The position numbers and the translations under genes are program-made. From NCBI RefSeq assembly GCF_029076445.1, contig NZ_JARESG010000014.1:1-64000 (forward strand): a DNA stretch of 64,000 bases. Reading direction: 5' to 3'. Within the stretch, counting starts at the first letter, position 1. The number at the start of each line of letters is the position of its first letter. Source of the stretch: Pseudarthrobacter naphthalenicus (GTDB lineage Bacteria > Actinomycetota > Actinomycetes > Actinomycetales > Micrococcaceae). The notes under the pieces are model-generated. The model made no database searches. It was not told where the DNA came from and saw only the letters and a list, made by a program, of their open reading frames with translations. Positions 36,557-46,326 of this stretch are shown here, piece by piece.

Positions 36557-36637
36557 GAGTAATGAGAACCGGCGCCAAGCCCTGACTGGCCGGTCGGCAA
36601 CCCTCCTATCGCGGCGGGGTGCCTCAGGTGAATACTC
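36557..36637 (+). promoter_or_regulatory. SAM-IV riboswitch
   Basis: The conserved core GGCAACCCTCC (36596-36606), then CGCGG-C-GGGGTGCC and a CAGGTGA element, in the order of the SAM-IV class. P1 is GAGTA (36557-36561) pairing with TACTC (36633-36637). The CCAAGCC stem-loop lies between. It is placed 48 nt before the AAGGAG ribosome site of a DUF1737-rhodanese-metZ operon, consistent with methionine/SAM control. Confidence 0.85.
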
Positions 36638-36684
36638 GGCATATCGACCCATTCGAGCTGCAAGCGTGAAAGAAGGAGATCGTC

Positions 36685-36960
36685 GTGTCCGACGCACCTG
36701 TTCCCGAGGAAAAACTGTCCTACCGGCTCATCACCGGCACGGACGACCGCACGTTCTGTGAGCGGATTTCCGCCGCCCTCGCCGAGGGGTACGTCCTGCA
36801 CGGCAGCCCGGCCGCGACGTTCAACGGCACCGCCGTGATCGTTGCCCAGGCCCTCATCCTTCCGGCGGCCATCGCCAGTGCGGATGCCGCCGTCGCCACC
36901 GCCGTGGAGGATCTCGAGGCGGGCGACGATCTTGAGTTCGACGGCGAGGGCCACGCATGA
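36685..36960 (+). CDS. DUF1737 domain protein
   Basis: 91 residues, made up of YRLITGTDDRTFCERISAAL and EGYVLHGSPAATFNG, the DUF1737 pattern, plus an acidic tail. Function is unknown. The start is GTG with AAGGAG 6 nt upstream. It is the first gene after the SAM-IV riboswitch and overlaps the rhodanese gene by ATGA, so a role in sulfur-amino-acid metabolism is inferred. Confidence 0.8.
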   Translation: MSDAPVPEEKLSYRLITGTDDRTFCERISAALAEGYVLHGSPAATFNGTAVIVAQALILPAAIASADAAVATAVEDLEAGDDLEFDGEGHA

Positions 36961-37367
36961 GCTACGCCGGAGACCTCACGCCGCAGGAGGCCTGGACCAA
37001 ACTGGAACAGGGCGCCATCCTGGTGGATGTCCGCACGGAGGGCGAATGGGCGCACATCGGCATCCCGGACACAAAGGCGACCGAAAACGATCCCCTCTTC
37101 ATCCCGTGGACCTTCCCGGGCGGGATTCCCAATCCGGATTTTGTTGACCAGCTGAAGCAGCAGGCGCCGGAGGACACCAGCACCGAACTGGTTTTCCTCT
37201 GCCGCTCCGGCCAGCGCTCCATCGCCGCCGCCCTTGCCGCCACGCAGGCCGGATTCACCTCCTACAACGTCCTCGAGGGCTTCGAAGGCGAGCCGGACCG
37301 CTACGGCGGGCGCACGGTCAACGGCTGGAAAAACCGCGGCCTGCCCACCAACCTCGGAAGCAAATAA
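36957..37367 (+). CDS. Rhodanese-like domain protein
   Basis: 136 residues: a single rhodanese domain with the active-site loop CRSGQRS (Cys near residue 81), preceded by GAILVDVRTEGEW. It carries sulfane sulfur as a persulfide. Start overlaps the DUF1737 stop; the stop is directly followed by the metZ ATG. It may deliver sulfur to or detoxify for MetZ. Confidence 0.9.
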   Translation: MSYAGDLTPQEAWTKLEQGAILVDVRTEGEWAHIGIPDTKATENDPLFIPWTFPGGIPNPDFVDQLKQQAPEDTSTELVFLCRSGQRSIAAALAATQAGFTSYNVLEGFEGEPDRYGGRTVNGWKNRGLPTNLGSK

Positions 37368-38576
37368 ATGACTTTCAACGACGAAGCTGCCGGCTGGAGC
37401 CCCGACACCCAGGCGGTCCGCGGCGGTTTGGACCGCACGCAGTTCCAGGAAACCACCGAGCCGATCTTCCTGAACTCGGGTTTCGTCTACGAGTCCGCCG
37501 CCGCCGCCGAGCGCGCGTTCACCGGCGAGGATGAACGGTTTGTCTACTCCCGCTACGGCAACCCCACGGTGGCCACGTTCCAGGAACGCCTCCGGCTTTT
37601 GGAGGGCACCGAGGCATGCTTCGCGACGGCGTCGGGCATGTCAGCGGTGTTCACCGCCCTGGGTGCCCTGCTGGCTGCCGGTGACCGCGTGGTCGCCGCC
37701 CGCTCGCTGTTCGGTTCATGCTTTGTGATCCTGAATGAGATTCTGCCCCGCTGGGGCGTGGAGACGGTGTTCGTGGACGGCCCGGACCTGGAGCAGTGGC
37801 GGGCGGCGCTTGCCGAGCCGACGACGGCGGTGTTCTTCGAATCGCCGTCCAACCCCATGCAGGAAATCGTGGACATCGCCGCGGTCAGCGAGCTGGCGCA
37901 CGCGGCGGGTGCCACCGTGGTGGTGGACAACGTCTTCGCCACCCCGTTGCTGCAGCGCTGCGGGCAGCTGGGCGCTGACGTGATTGTCTACTCCGGCACC
38001 AAGCACATCGACGGGCAGGGACGCGTGATGGGCGGTGCCATCCTGGGCACGGCCGAGTTCATCAACGGCCCGGTCAAGCAGCTGATGCGGCACACCGGTC
38101 CGGCCCTGTCCGCGTTCAACGCCTGGGTCCTCACCAAAGGCCTCGAAACCATGGCCCTGCGCGTCAACCATTCGTCCGCGTCCGCGCTACGGCTCGCCGA
38201 ATGGCTCGAGCAGCAACCCGCCGTCAGCTGGGTCAGGTACCCGCTGCTGGCGTCGCACCCGCAGTATGAGCTGGCCGCCAGGCAAATGAAGGCCGGCGGC
38301 ACCGTGCTCACCCTGGAACTCGCGGCAACGGGCGGCCGCTCCGGCAAGGAGGCTGCCTTCGCACTGCTGGATGCGCTGCGGATCATCGACATCTCCAACA
38401 ACCTAGGTGATGCGAAGTCCCTTATTACCCACCCGGCCACCACCACGCACCGCGCCATGGGCCCGGAAGGCCGCGCCGCGATCGGGCTCAGCGACGGCGT
38501 GGTGCGCCTGTCCGTAGGGCTCGAGGACGTGGATGACCTCATCGGGGACCTCGAACAGGCGCTCAAGCACGTCTAG
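37368..38576 (+). CDS. metZ: O-succinylhomoserine sulfhydrylase
   Basis: 402 residues, Cys/Met-metabolism PLP family. The N-terminal TQAVRGGLDRTQFQETTEPI and the PLP lysine in VIVYSGTKHIDGQGRVMGG fit O-succinylhomoserine sulfhydrylase (MetZ). It makes homocysteine from an activated homoserine and sulfide. It is the last gene of the riboswitch operon. Its stop TAG shares the sequence CTAG with the stop of the convergent regulator. O-acetylhomoserine as substrate cannot be excluded. Confidence 0.88.
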   Translation: MTFNDEAAGWSPDTQAVRGGLDRTQFQETTEPIFLNSGFVYESAAAAERAFTGEDERFVYSRYGNPTVATFQERLRLLEGTEACFATASGMSAVFTALGALLAAGDRVVAARSLFGSCFVILNEILPRWGVETVFVDGPDLEQWRAALAEPTTAVFFESPSNPMQEIVDIAAVSELAHAAGATVVVDNVFATPLLQRCGQLGADVIVYSGTKHIDGQGRVMGGAILGTAEFINGPVKQLMRHTGPALSAFNAWVLTKGLETMALRVNHSSASALRLAEWLEQQPAVSWVRYPLLASHPQYELAARQMKAGGTVLTLELAATGGRSGKEAAFALLDALRIIDISNNLGDAKSLITHPATTTHRAMGPEGRAAIGLSDGVVRLSVGLEDVDDLIGDLEQALKHV

Positions 38577-39466
38577 CGGCGAAGCTGGCTGGACGCCGCC
38601 TCCCGGACTGCCGCGCTGAGCTGGTTGAGGACCGGGGAGTCGATCTTCCAGCGCTGCCAGTACAGCGCAACATCAACCGGGTTGTCCGGCGCCAGTTCCA
38701 CGAGGTCCCCGCTCCCGAGACCGGCCAGGCAGTGCTGCTCGGGCAGGAGCCCCCAGCCCAGTCCCAGCCGGATGGCCTGCGCAAATTCGGCCGACGACGG
38801 CACGTAGTGCCGTGGCGCCGCCAAGTCAGTGCCGGTCAGCGCGCGGAAGAATCCTGCCTGCAGGTCATCCTTCCGGTCGAAGTCCACCACCGGTGACCGG
38901 CTGCCGGCCACGAGGCCGGACCCGTCCGGCCACCAGCGGCGCACGTAGGCCGGGCTGGCCACCGCACGGTACCGCAGTGACCCCAGCGGCTCCACGCTGC
39001 ACCCCGGAACGGGCTCCGGCGTGGCGGTCACGGCTGCCATGACCGCGCCGGTGCGCAGCTGCCGGGTGGAATGCTGTTCGTCCTCCCTCCGGAGTTCAAA
39101 ACAGACGCCCGGTTCCCCCGGAAGACTCGCCAGCGCCGGCAGGAACCAGGTGGACAGCGAGTCGGCATTCACCACCAGCGGGATGGGCGCGCCCGGTCCG
39201 CTTTGGCCGCCGTCCAGCTCCTGGCGTGCATCCCCCTCCAGCTGCCTGACCTGCAGGGCAAATCGCAGGACGGCCTCCCCGGCGGGAGTCGGCCGGACCG
39301 GACTGGTGCGCTGCAGCAGGATCTGGCCGGCCGCATCCTCCATCGCCTTCAGCCGCTGGGAAATCGCCGACGGCGTGACGTGCAGGGTGCGGGCTGCCGC
39401 TTCCAGGGTGCCCTCCTCCACCACCGCGGTAAAGGTCCTGAGGTGCTCCAGCTGAAACGCTTTCAT
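38573..39466 (-). CDS. lysG: LysR-family regulator, LysG/ArgP type
   Basis: 297 residues with the N-terminal helix-turn-helix (LEHLRTFTAVVEEGTLEAAARTLHVTPSAISQR) and a LysR effector domain. The family member LysG/ArgP activates lysine/arginine export. ATG 39466 follows GAAGGA. It is divergent from a LysE exporter across a 69-bp AT-rich gap, the standard arrangement of a regulator and its target. Confidence 0.88.
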   Translation of the reverse strand: MKAFQLEHLRTFTAVVEEGTLEAAARTLHVTPSAISQRLKAMEDAAGQILLQRTSPVRPTPAGEAVLRFALQVRQLEGDARQELDGGQSGPGAPIPLVVNADSLSTWFLPALASLPGEPGVCFELRREDEQHSTRQLRTGAVMAAVTATPEPVPGCSVEPLGSLRYRAVASPAYVRRWWPDGSGLVAGSRSPVVDFDRKDDLQAGFFRALTGTDLAAPRHYVPSSAEFAQAIRLGLGWGLLPEQHCLAGLGSGDLVELAPDNPVDVALYWQRWKIDSPVLNQLSAAVREAASSQLRR

Positions 39467-39535
39467 TAGTTTTCCTTCATATAAGTAAGAATGTTTAGCT
39501 GGAGTAATCCTAGGCCGGACCGTACCTTGAACCAT

Positions 39536-40159
39536 ATGGACTCCACAGAATTGCTCGCGCCCGCAGCGCTTGGCTTCGGCACCGGCCTGGCCCTCATCGT
39601 GGCCATCGGCAGCCAGAACGCCTTTGTCCTGCGGCAGGGCATCCGCGGTGAGCATGTGGCCGCCGTCGTCCTCATCTGCAGCGTCTCGGATGCCATCCTT
39701 ATCGCGGCCGGGATCGCCGGGGTGGGGGCCTTGCTGCAGGCGAACCCGATGGTGGTGGACGTGGTCCGGTTCGCCGGAGCGGCGTTCCTGCTGGCCTACG
39801 GCGTCATGGCGGCGCGCCGGGCGCTGCATCCGGGCGCCCTAACGGCGGCCGCCCGGCAGCCCGCCGTCGGCCTCGGCGCCGCACTCGGCACCGTGCTCGC
39901 CCTGACCTGGCTCAACCCTCACGTCTACCTCGACACCGTCCTGCTGCTGGGATCCGTGGCCAACCAACAGGCGCATGACGCGCGGTGGTGGTTTGGTGCC
40001 GGCGCCATCGCAGCCAGCGTGGCGTGGTTCAGTGCGCTCGGCTTCGGGGCCCGCGCGCTGCGGCCCTTCTTCGCGAAGCCCGCCTCCTGGCGCATTCTGG
40101 ACGGCCTCGTGGCTGCCGTGATGCTGACATTGGGGATACGGCTGGCTGTCGGCGGCTGA
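39536..40159 (+). CDS. lysE: LysE/ArgO family L-lysine/L-arginine exporter
   Basis: 207 residues, six helices, with GSQNAFVLRQG and TWLNPHVYLDTVLLLGS, the sharpest marks of LysE/ArgO. It exports basic amino acids when they accumulate. ATG 39536 has TACCTT 7 nt upstream and no ribosome site. Divergent from the LysG-type gene. Confidence 0.92.
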   Translation: MDSTELLAPAALGFGTGLALIVAIGSQNAFVLRQGIRGEHVAAVVLICSVSDAILIAAGIAGVGALLQANPMVVDVVRFAGAAFLLAYGVMAARRALHPGALTAAARQPAVGLGAALGTVLALTWLNPHVYLDTVLLLGSVANQQAHDARWWFGAGAIAASVAWFSALGFGARALRPFFAKPASWRILDGLVAAVMLTLGIRLAVGG

Positions 40160-40209
40160 CAAACCACGGCAGCACAAAAGGGAATGGGCCGGAGAAGCTG
40201 TTGAACCTC

Positions 40210-41433
40210 TCAGACCTGCCGCACGCGCAGCAGGTCCGGAACTTCATCCACCTCAGTCATGCCGGATGTGCCGCGCATGGTGATGCCCACGGCGTGGGCA
40301 ACAACGGCGCCCAGCCCGCTGTCCTCAGGCGACACTTCAGCAGCCGCCTCCCGCACGCGGCACTGCTCGGCGGCACCGGTACCCCGGGAAATGATGTCCT
40401 CCACACCCTGCCTGGCAAGGGACAGCTCCCCCTGTTCGGCGAGCACGGGCGCCAGGTAATCCACGAGCGCACGCACCACGTCCACCGCCGGCGCGGGCCG
40501 GAACGTGCCGAAGTCCAGCAGCTCGCCGCCCAGGCCGCTGCTGCTCGCCTGCCAGGCCGCCATCCGGAGCAGCACGGTGGGCACCGGGGCCGGTTCCACC
40601 CCCTCGCGCCATTCCCGGCTGGCCGTCTCCACCAGGGCCCGTACCAGCACGGCGATCAGGGCGGCATCCTCAGCCCGGAGGCAGACATCGGCAACCCGGA
40701 CCTCAACCGTCGGATGGTTCCGGGAGAGCCGGGCGTCGAAGTAGATCATGCCCTCGTCCAACATCACCCCGCTGTCCAGCAGCCGCGTCACCACCCGGCG
40801 GTACTGGGAATACGTGCCGAAGATGCCGGACGGGCCGGACGTTGGCCAGCGGTTCCAGGCCTGCGTGCGGTAACTGGCGAAGCCTGTGTGCATCCCCATC
40901 CAGAACGGCGAGTTGGCACTGAGGGCGGTGAGGACAGCCAGTTTGTCCCTGATCCTGTCCAGCACGGCCACGCCCTCTTCGTTGGACTCGATGGCCGTAT
41001 GGACGTGGAAGCCGCAGGTCAGCTGTTCCTGGGCGGTCAGGCCAAAGCGCTCCAGCATCCGTGCATAACGCGGGTCCGGGGTGGTGTGGCTCGCCAGCCC
41101 GAACGGGGAAGTGGCCAGCGCGGCCACCCGCGCGCCGAATTTGCGCGCTGCCCGGTCCGCGAGCAGCCGCCCGGCCCGGATCTGCGGGAGCAGTTCGGCA
41201 TACTCGCGGCACGGGCGCGTCTGCGTCTCGATCTGCTCAAGCTTCAGCTCGGCACTCAAGCCCATTTCGTCGTCGTACGCGGTGTGGTCCCGGGTCCTGC
41301 CCGCTTGCTGGTCCGGCGGGGCGTCGTCGGCCGCCAACCGGTGCCCTGAAAGCAGGGCATCCGCCAGGGCAAGCGGCAGCCCGGACTCCGGATCAACGAT
41401 CAGGAGCTCTTCCTCGACCCCGAAAGTTCGCAT
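40210..41433 (-). CDS. Glutamate-cysteine ligase-like carboxylate-amine ligase (YbdK type)
   Basis: 407 residues of the GCS2/YbdK family: [14 protein letters not shown] at the N-terminus, [12 protein letters not shown] and [20 protein letters not shown]. YbdK-like enzymes have weak glutamate-cysteine ligase activity, and the real substrate in actinobacteria is often unknown. ATG 41433 (MRTFGVEEE) is the natural family start. It sits between the lysE exporter and the XRE-MurA gene, with its own transcript likely. Confidence 0.88.
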   Translation of the reverse strand: MRTFGVEEELLIVDPESGLPLALADALLSGHRLAADDAPPDQQAGRTRDHTAYDDEMGLSAELKLEQIETQTRPCREYAELLPQIRAGRLLADRAARKFGARVAALATSPFGLASHTTPDPRYARMLERFGLTAQEQLTCGFHVHTAIESNEEGVAVLDRIRDKLAVLTALSANSPFWMGMHTGFASYRTQAWNRWPTSGPSGIFGTYSQYRRVVTRLLDSGVMLDEGMIYFDARLSRNHPTVEVRVADVCLRAEDAALIAVLVRALVETASREWREGVEPAPVPTVLLRMAAWQASSSGLGGELLDFGTFRPAPAVDVVRALVDYLAPVLAEQGELSLARQGVEDIISRGTGAAEQCRVREAAAEVSPEDSGLGAVVAHAVGITMRGTSGMTEVDEVPDLLRVRQV

Positions 41434-41516
41434 GACTATATTGTGCGCCAAGCCGCCGGGGGTGCGGCAGCCCGGTCCGGGTGGCAGGACGAGGCCGAGG
41501 GGCAAGCCAACCGCGG

Positions 41517-43040
41517 CTAGTCCTGGAAGTACTCCACCTTGGCGCCGATGGCGTTGAGCCGCTCGGCCAGGTCCTCATAGCCGCGCTCGATCACGTAGAT
41601 GTTGCGCAGCTCGGAGACTCCCCTCGCGGCGAGCATGGCCAGCAGCAGGCACGCGGCCGGGCGGAGGGCCGGCGGGCAGCCCACCTCGGCGGCGCGCCAC
41701 TTGGTGGGTCCGTTGACGTAGATCCGGTGCGGGTCCAGCAGCTGCACCTGGGCGCCGAGCCGGTTCAGCTCCGTGAGGTAGATGGCCCGGTTCTCGTAGA
41801 CCCAGTCGTGGATCATGGTCTGGCCGTGGGCGTTGGCGGCGATGACCGCAAAGAACGGCAGGTTGTCGATGTTCAGCCCGGGGAACGGCATGGGGTGGAT
41901 CTTGTCCTCCGGCGCCCGCAGCTCGGACGGCTTGGTGGTCACATCCACCAAGCGGGTCCGCCCGTTCCGGGCCATGTATTCTCCGGAGATCTCCAGCTTC
42001 TGGCCCATCTGCTCCAGCGTGGCCAGCTCGATCTCCATGAACTCGATGGGGACCCGCCGGATGGTCACCTCGGAGTTGGTCACAATGCCGGCGGTGATCA
42101 GGCTCATGGCTTCGATCGGATCCTCGGACGGGAAATATTCGATGTCGGCATCCACAAACGGCCGGCCGGTGATCTTCAGGGTGGTGGTGCCCACGCCGTC
42201 GATCTGCACGCCGAGCATCTCCAGGTAGAAACAGAGGTCCTGGACCATGTAGTTGGGGCTGGCGTTGCGGATGATCGTGGTGCCGCGGCGGTGGGCCGCC
42301 GCCATGATGGCGTTCTCGGTCACGGTGTCCCCGCGCTCAGTCAGCACAAAGGAGCGGTCCATGGTGTCCGGCTGCGGAGCGCGGACGGCGTAAAAACCCG
42401 CGGTGGCCTCCACCGTGAGGCCGAACTCGCGCAGGGCCTGCATGTGCGGTTCCACCGTTCGGGTGCCCAGGTCGCAACCGCCGGCATACGGCAGGCGGTA
42501 CTCGGAGCTCTCGTCCAGGAGGGGCCCCAGGAGCATGATGACGCTACGGGTGCGGCGTGCCGCGTCCACGTCCATGGCGGCCAGGTCCAGGACTTCCGGG
42601 CGGCGGAGTTGAAGGTCGGTGTCGTTCAGCCAGGTGCATTCCACGCCGATGCTGGTCAGCACCTCCACGATCCGGTTGACCTCTTCGATCCGGGCGAGCC
42701 TGCGCAGGACTGTGGTGCCGCGGTTGATCAGGCTGGCGCACAGCAGGGCCACCCCGGCGTTCTTGCTGCTGTTGACGTCCACTGCCCCGGACAGGGTCCG
42801 GCCGCCTTCGATCCGCAGGTGGGTCATCTGCGGTTTGCCCACCTTGAGGATGCTGCGCTCGAAGATCGTTTCGAGGCGCTGGATCATCCTCAGGCTGAGG
42901 TTCTGCTTGCCCTGTTCCATGCGGGCGATGGCGCTTTGGCTGGTTCCCAGCGCTTCGGCCAGCTGGCCCTGAGTCCAGCCCTTGTCGATGCGGGCGTCCT
43001 TAACAGTGGCAGCAATGTGCTCTGCAGTTTCCTGAGTCAT
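41517..43040 (-). CDS. XRE helix-turn-helix fused to UDP-GlcNAc enolpyruvyl transferase (MurA-like)
   Basis: 507 residues. About 8-64 is an XRE DNA-binding domain ([20 protein letters not shown]). About 70-507 is an EPSP-synthase-like MurA domain that keeps the catalytic residues: K93-N94 (NSSKNAG), C189 in the loop [14 protein letters not shown] (the fosfomycin-reactive position), and [12 protein letters not shown]. MurA makes UDP-GlcNAc-enolpyruvate for peptidoglycan. A DNA-binding head suggests a regulatory or alternative form; a plain murA would be expected elsewhere. The upstream region (43041-43075) is AT-rich with TCATTTATGA and TATGAT, a likely promoter/operator. Confidence 0.85.
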   Translation of the reverse strand: MTQETAEHIAATVKDARIDKGWTQGQLAEALGTSQSAIARMEQGKQNLSLRMIQRLETIFERSILKVGKPQMTHLRIEGGRTLSGAVDVNSSKNAGVALLCASLINRGTTVLRRLARIEEVNRIVEVLTSIGVECTWLNDTDLQLRRPEVLDLAAMDVDAARRTRSVIMLLGPLLDESSEYRLPYAGGCDLGTRTVEPHMQALREFGLTVEATAGFYAVRAPQPDTMDRSFVLTERGDTVTENAIMAAAHRRGTTIIRNASPNYMVQDLCFYLEMLGVQIDGVGTTTLKITGRPFVDADIEYFPSEDPIEAMSLITAGIVTNSEVTIRRVPIEFMEIELATLEQMGQKLEISGEYMARNGRTRLVDVTTKPSELRAPEDKIHPMPFPGLNIDNLPFFAVIAANAHGQTMIHDWVYENRAIYLTELNRLGAQVQLLDPHRIYVNGPTKWRAAEVGCPPALRPAACLLLAMLAARGVSELRNIYVIERGYEDLAERLNAIGAKVEYFQD

Positions 43041-43183
43041 AGCTAAAAAATATCATAAATGAGTTATTTTGGGTCGATAGCCTAGCGGTTCGGCGGGGAT
43101 TGGACTATAAATATCCACCTCATGCGATACACGTCTCATTCATAACGGTTTTGAATCACCCGTCACCGCCGGACTCCCGCCCG

Positions 43184-43978
43184 TTACCGCCACACGAAGT
43201 TCCAGGTCCCCATCCCGGCGGCGGCAACCACGGCGGCGGCAGCGATCAGCACCCCGCCCAGCACCACCCAGGCGTCCAGCACCGAGTAGGTGGATTCCCG
43301 CGCCCAGGTGCGGTGGCCGGTCCCAAAGCCCCGCGCCTCCATGGTGACGGCCAGCCGGGAGGCGCGCCGGATCGCCTGGACCAGGAGCCCGAAGCCCTGG
43401 CCGAGGGTGGCCCGGAGCCGCTCCAGCGGGCCCCCGTGGGAGCCCACTCCGCGGGCACGGCGCGCCATCCCGATGGTTTGCCATTCCTCGGCCAGCAGTC
43501 CCACCAGCCGCATCGCCGCCAGGGTGCCGAGGACGAACCGGTGCGGGAGCCGGGCCTTCTGGGCGAGGGCGTCGGCGAGGTCCGTCGGGTCGGTGCAGGT
43601 CATCAGCAGGATCGCCGGCAGGGCTATTGCCAGGCCGCGCAGCATGAACCCGAGTCCCAGCTGCAGGGAACCTTCGCTGATGGACCAAATGCCGACGTCG
43701 AGCAGTACAGCGCCGCTGTCCGCGGCCACAATGGCTGTGCTCCAGCCGCCCACCGCTGCCGCGATGATCAGGGGCCAGCCGCGCTGCCAGAGCAGGCGCA
43801 GCGTCAGTCCGGCCAGCGGAAAGAGCGCCAGTTCCGCAACCAGCGCCACCGAGGCGGACACCCAGTCGATGGAGAGCGCCAGGACCAGGGTGATCAGGAA
43901 GACGGCGGCGAATTTGGCCAGCGGATTGGCGCGGGTCAGTACGGCGTGGTTTCCGCCCAGCGTCAGGGCGTCCCTCAT
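43184..43978 (-). CDS. ykoC: ECF transporter transmembrane component (YkoC/EcfT)
   Basis: 264 residues, about five helices, with two Ala-Arg-Gly coupling motifs (MARRARGVG and MEARGFG) that contact the ATPases. ATG 43978 overlaps the ykoD stop (ATGA). Last gene of the TPP-controlled ykoEDC operon for thiamine or its precursor HMP. Confidence 0.88.
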   Translation of the reverse strand: MRDALTLGGNHAVLTRANPLAKFAAVFLITLVLALSIDWVSASVALVAELALFPLAGLTLRLLWQRGWPLIIAAAVGGWSTAIVAADSGAVLLDVGIWSISEGSLQLGLGFMLRGLAIALPAILLMTCTDPTDLADALAQKARLPHRFVLGTLAAMRLVGLLAEEWQTIGMARRARGVGSHGGPLERLRATLGQGFGLLVQAIRRASRLAVTMEARGFGTGHRTWARESTYSVLDAWVVLGGVLIAAAAVVAAAGMGTWNFVWR

Positions 43979-45621
43979 CCTGTCCCTGCTTCCTGGCGGG
44001 CGCCGCCCCGGGAGGCCGGGCCGAGCCGCAGTTCGGTGCCGCCCAGGACGGCGGTGAATTCTTCGTCGTGGGTCACGGAGACCACGGACGTCCCTTCGTC
44101 GAGCAGTTCGGACAGGAACGAGGCGAGCTCGGCCCACGTGTTGGCGTCCTGGCCGAACGTGGGTTCGTCGAGCACCAGGACCCGTGGATGGGCTGCGAGG
44201 ACGGTGGCCACCGACAGCCGGCGCTTCTCTCCACCGGACAAGGTGTAGGGGTTCGCCTCCACCAGGTGGGTCAGGCGCAGCCGCTCCAGCAGTTCGTCCA
44301 CACGTTCCTCCCCGTGCCCCAGATGCCGCGGACCGAACATCAGTTCATCCCGGACGCGCCCTGTGACGAACTGGTGCTCGGGCTCTTGGAACACCGTGCC
44401 GATCCGCGAAATCAGCTGCTTGGCCTTCCACCTGAACGGATCAATTCCGGCGCCTTGGGAAAGCTCGACGGCGGCGGAAACCTTTCCTGCCACCGGCGCC
44501 AGCAGTCCTGCGAGCGTCAGCGCGAATGTGGACTTCCCGGCGCCGTTGGGTCCGGTGACGGTCAGTGCCTGGCCGGCCCGGACCTGGGCGGTGATGCCCG
44601 TTTGGACGGGAACCGGCGGGATGGTCCGGAACCCCCGGCGTCGCGGGCGCTCACGGGACACTGCAAGGTGCTCGGCTGCAAGCAACAGCTCCGCCGTTCC
44701 GCCGGAGCTACCCGAGCTTCCGGAAGCGCCCAAGCTGCCGGAAGCGCCGGTCCGGGGACGCGTGGCCGGAACATACCCCGGCACCCACACCCCGGCGTTG
44801 ATCAGCATGTCCCGCGCCTCGGCGAGCACCCTGTCCGGCGGCCCGTCCAGGAGCACTGCGGAGGAGCCGCCGGGGGTGCCGGAAGCAGTGCCGGCCCCCG
44901 CAGCCGCGCCGGGCTGCAGCACCACGATCCGGTCCACCAGGTCTTTCCAGACGGACACCCGGTGTTCCACCACCACCAGGGTGGCCCCGGTTTTATCGAG
45001 GGAGCGGCCCACCGCGTCACGGACCTCCAGGACGCCGGCCGGGTCGAGGTTGGCGGTCGGCTCGTCCAGCAGGATCAGCCCTGGCCGCATCGCAAGGATC
45101 CCGGCCAGCGCCAGCCGCTGCTTTTGGCCGCCGGACAGGGCCGACGTCGGGTGGTCCAGGGGAAGGCCCGCCGCACCGTCCGGGCGGCCGGCACTCCGCA
45201 GCCCGACGTCGTCGAGCGCTTCGTCCACCCGCCGCCAGATCTCGTCCCGCGGCACGGCCAGGTTTTCGGCGCCAAAGGCGACGTCGTCACCCACGCGGGA
45301 GAGGACGACCTGGGTTTCAGGGTCCTGTTGCATAAGTCCGGCGCGGCCGCGCCGGACACGCGGCGCGGCGCCGTCAATCAGCAGCGTGCCCGTCTCATCG
45401 GCGTCGTCCCCTTCGTCCCCCAGCACCCCGGCCAGCGCATGCAGCAGTGTTGATTTGCCGGCGCCTGAGGGGCCCAGGAGCAGCACCCGTTCACCGGGTG
45501 CGATGTCCAGGTCCAGCCCGTGGACGGCGGGTACGGCGCGGCCGGCGTGCCGCCACCCCCAGCCGCGGGCGGACACGGCTGCGGGGCGCACGGCGGAGGC
45601 GCCGGCGTCGGAAGCGGCCAT
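43975..45621 (-). CDS. ykoD: ECF transporter fused ATPases (YkoD)
   Basis: 548 residues: two ABC ATPase domains in one chain. First: GPSGAGKST, LSGGQKQRLALAG, LLDEPTANLDP. Second: GPNGAGKST, LSGGEKRRLS, LDEPTFGQD. They are joined by a Gly/Ser-rich linker (GASGSLGASGSSGSSGG). It powers uptake with YkoC and YkoE. The ATG shares the base A with the ykoE stop (TGATG). Confidence 0.92.
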   Translation of the reverse strand: MAASDAGASAVRPAAVSARGWGWRHAGRAVPAVHGLDLDIAPGERVLLLGPSGAGKSTLLHALAGVLGDEGDDADETGTLLIDGAAPRVRRGRAGLMQQDPETQVVLSRVGDDVAFGAENLAVPRDEIWRRVDEALDDVGLRSAGRPDGAAGLPLDHPTSALSGGQKQRLALAGILAMRPGLILLDEPTANLDPAGVLEVRDAVGRSLDKTGATLVVVEHRVSVWKDLVDRIVVLQPGAAAGAGTASGTPGGSSAVLLDGPPDRVLAEARDMLINAGVWVPGYVPATRPRTGASGSLGASGSSGSSGGTAELLLAAEHLAVSRERPRRRGFRTIPPVPVQTGITAQVRAGQALTVTGPNGAGKSTFALTLAGLLAPVAGKVSAAVELSQGAGIDPFRWKAKQLISRIGTVFQEPEHQFVTGRVRDELMFGPRHLGHGEERVDELLERLRLTHLVEANPYTLSGGEKRRLSVATVLAAHPRVLVLDEPTFGQDANTWAELASFLSELLDEGTSVVSVTHDEEFTAVLGGTELRLGPASRGGARQEAGTG

Positions 45622-46241
45622 CAGTTGAAGACGGGCTCCGAGGAGGCCTTCCGGGACGCGAAGGAGCTCAGCACACCGGTCCTCGCGAGGCCGCGGGTGG
45701 CCACCCAGGACACGGCACCGGCGATTACGGCGCCGGAGATGGCGCAGAAGAGAATGTAGGCGGCTTTGTCGCCGGCCTCGTAGGCGATGTTCCAGCCCCA
45801 CGGGAGGAACGAGTCGTTCAGGCCACAGAAGAGGCCTGCCCCGGCACCTGCCAGCATGGCGGTGGGCAGGTTGAACTTCCGGTAGCCGAACGCGGCGAAC
45901 ACCAGTTCCGCGCCGAGGCCCTGCAGGATGCCGGAGATCAGCACGGTGGTGCCGTACTGGGATCCCATCATGAGCTCACCGGTGGCGGCCACGGCCTCGC
46001 AGAACAGTGCGGCGCCCGGCTTGCGGATGACGAGCATGCCCAGAATGGCCGGAATCATCCAGCCGCCGGAGATCAGGCCGGTCAGGGGCGGGTAGGTGGC
46101 GTTCATCGGTGCCGAGACCAGCGCCGCGCCCTGGTCCCACGCCCAGAAGATCACGCCGCCGGCGATGGCGATCAGAGCCGCCACCACGATGTCCACTACG
46201 CGCCAGGTGTAGCCGGCCTTCTTGATGCTTACTGTTGTCAT
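45621..46241 (-). CDS. ykoE: ECF transporter substrate-binding component YkoE (thiamine/HMP)
   Basis: 206 residues, six helices, with SGGWMIPAILGMLVIRKPGA and MMGSQYGTTVLISGILQGLG of the YkoE family. It binds thiamine or hydroxymethylpyrimidine. ATG 46241 follows AGGAGG. First gene after the TPP riboswitch. Confidence 0.9.
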   Translation of the reverse strand: MTTVSIKKAGYTWRVVDIVVAALIAIAGGVIFWAWDQGAALVSAPMNATYPPLTGLISGGWMIPAILGMLVIRKPGAALFCEAVAATGELMMGSQYGTTVLISGILQGLGAELVFAAFGYRKFNLPTAMLAGAGAGLFCGLNDSFLPWGWNIAYEAGDKAAYILFCAISGAVIAGAVSWVATRGLARTGVLSSFASRKASSEPVFN

Positions 46242-46326
46242 GTCAACCTCCTGAGGTACAGGAGGGGAGAGTATTCGCGGTTTCGGCCCGGCCTGCGCCG
46301 CCCGGATCCGGACACTCTGAGAAGCT

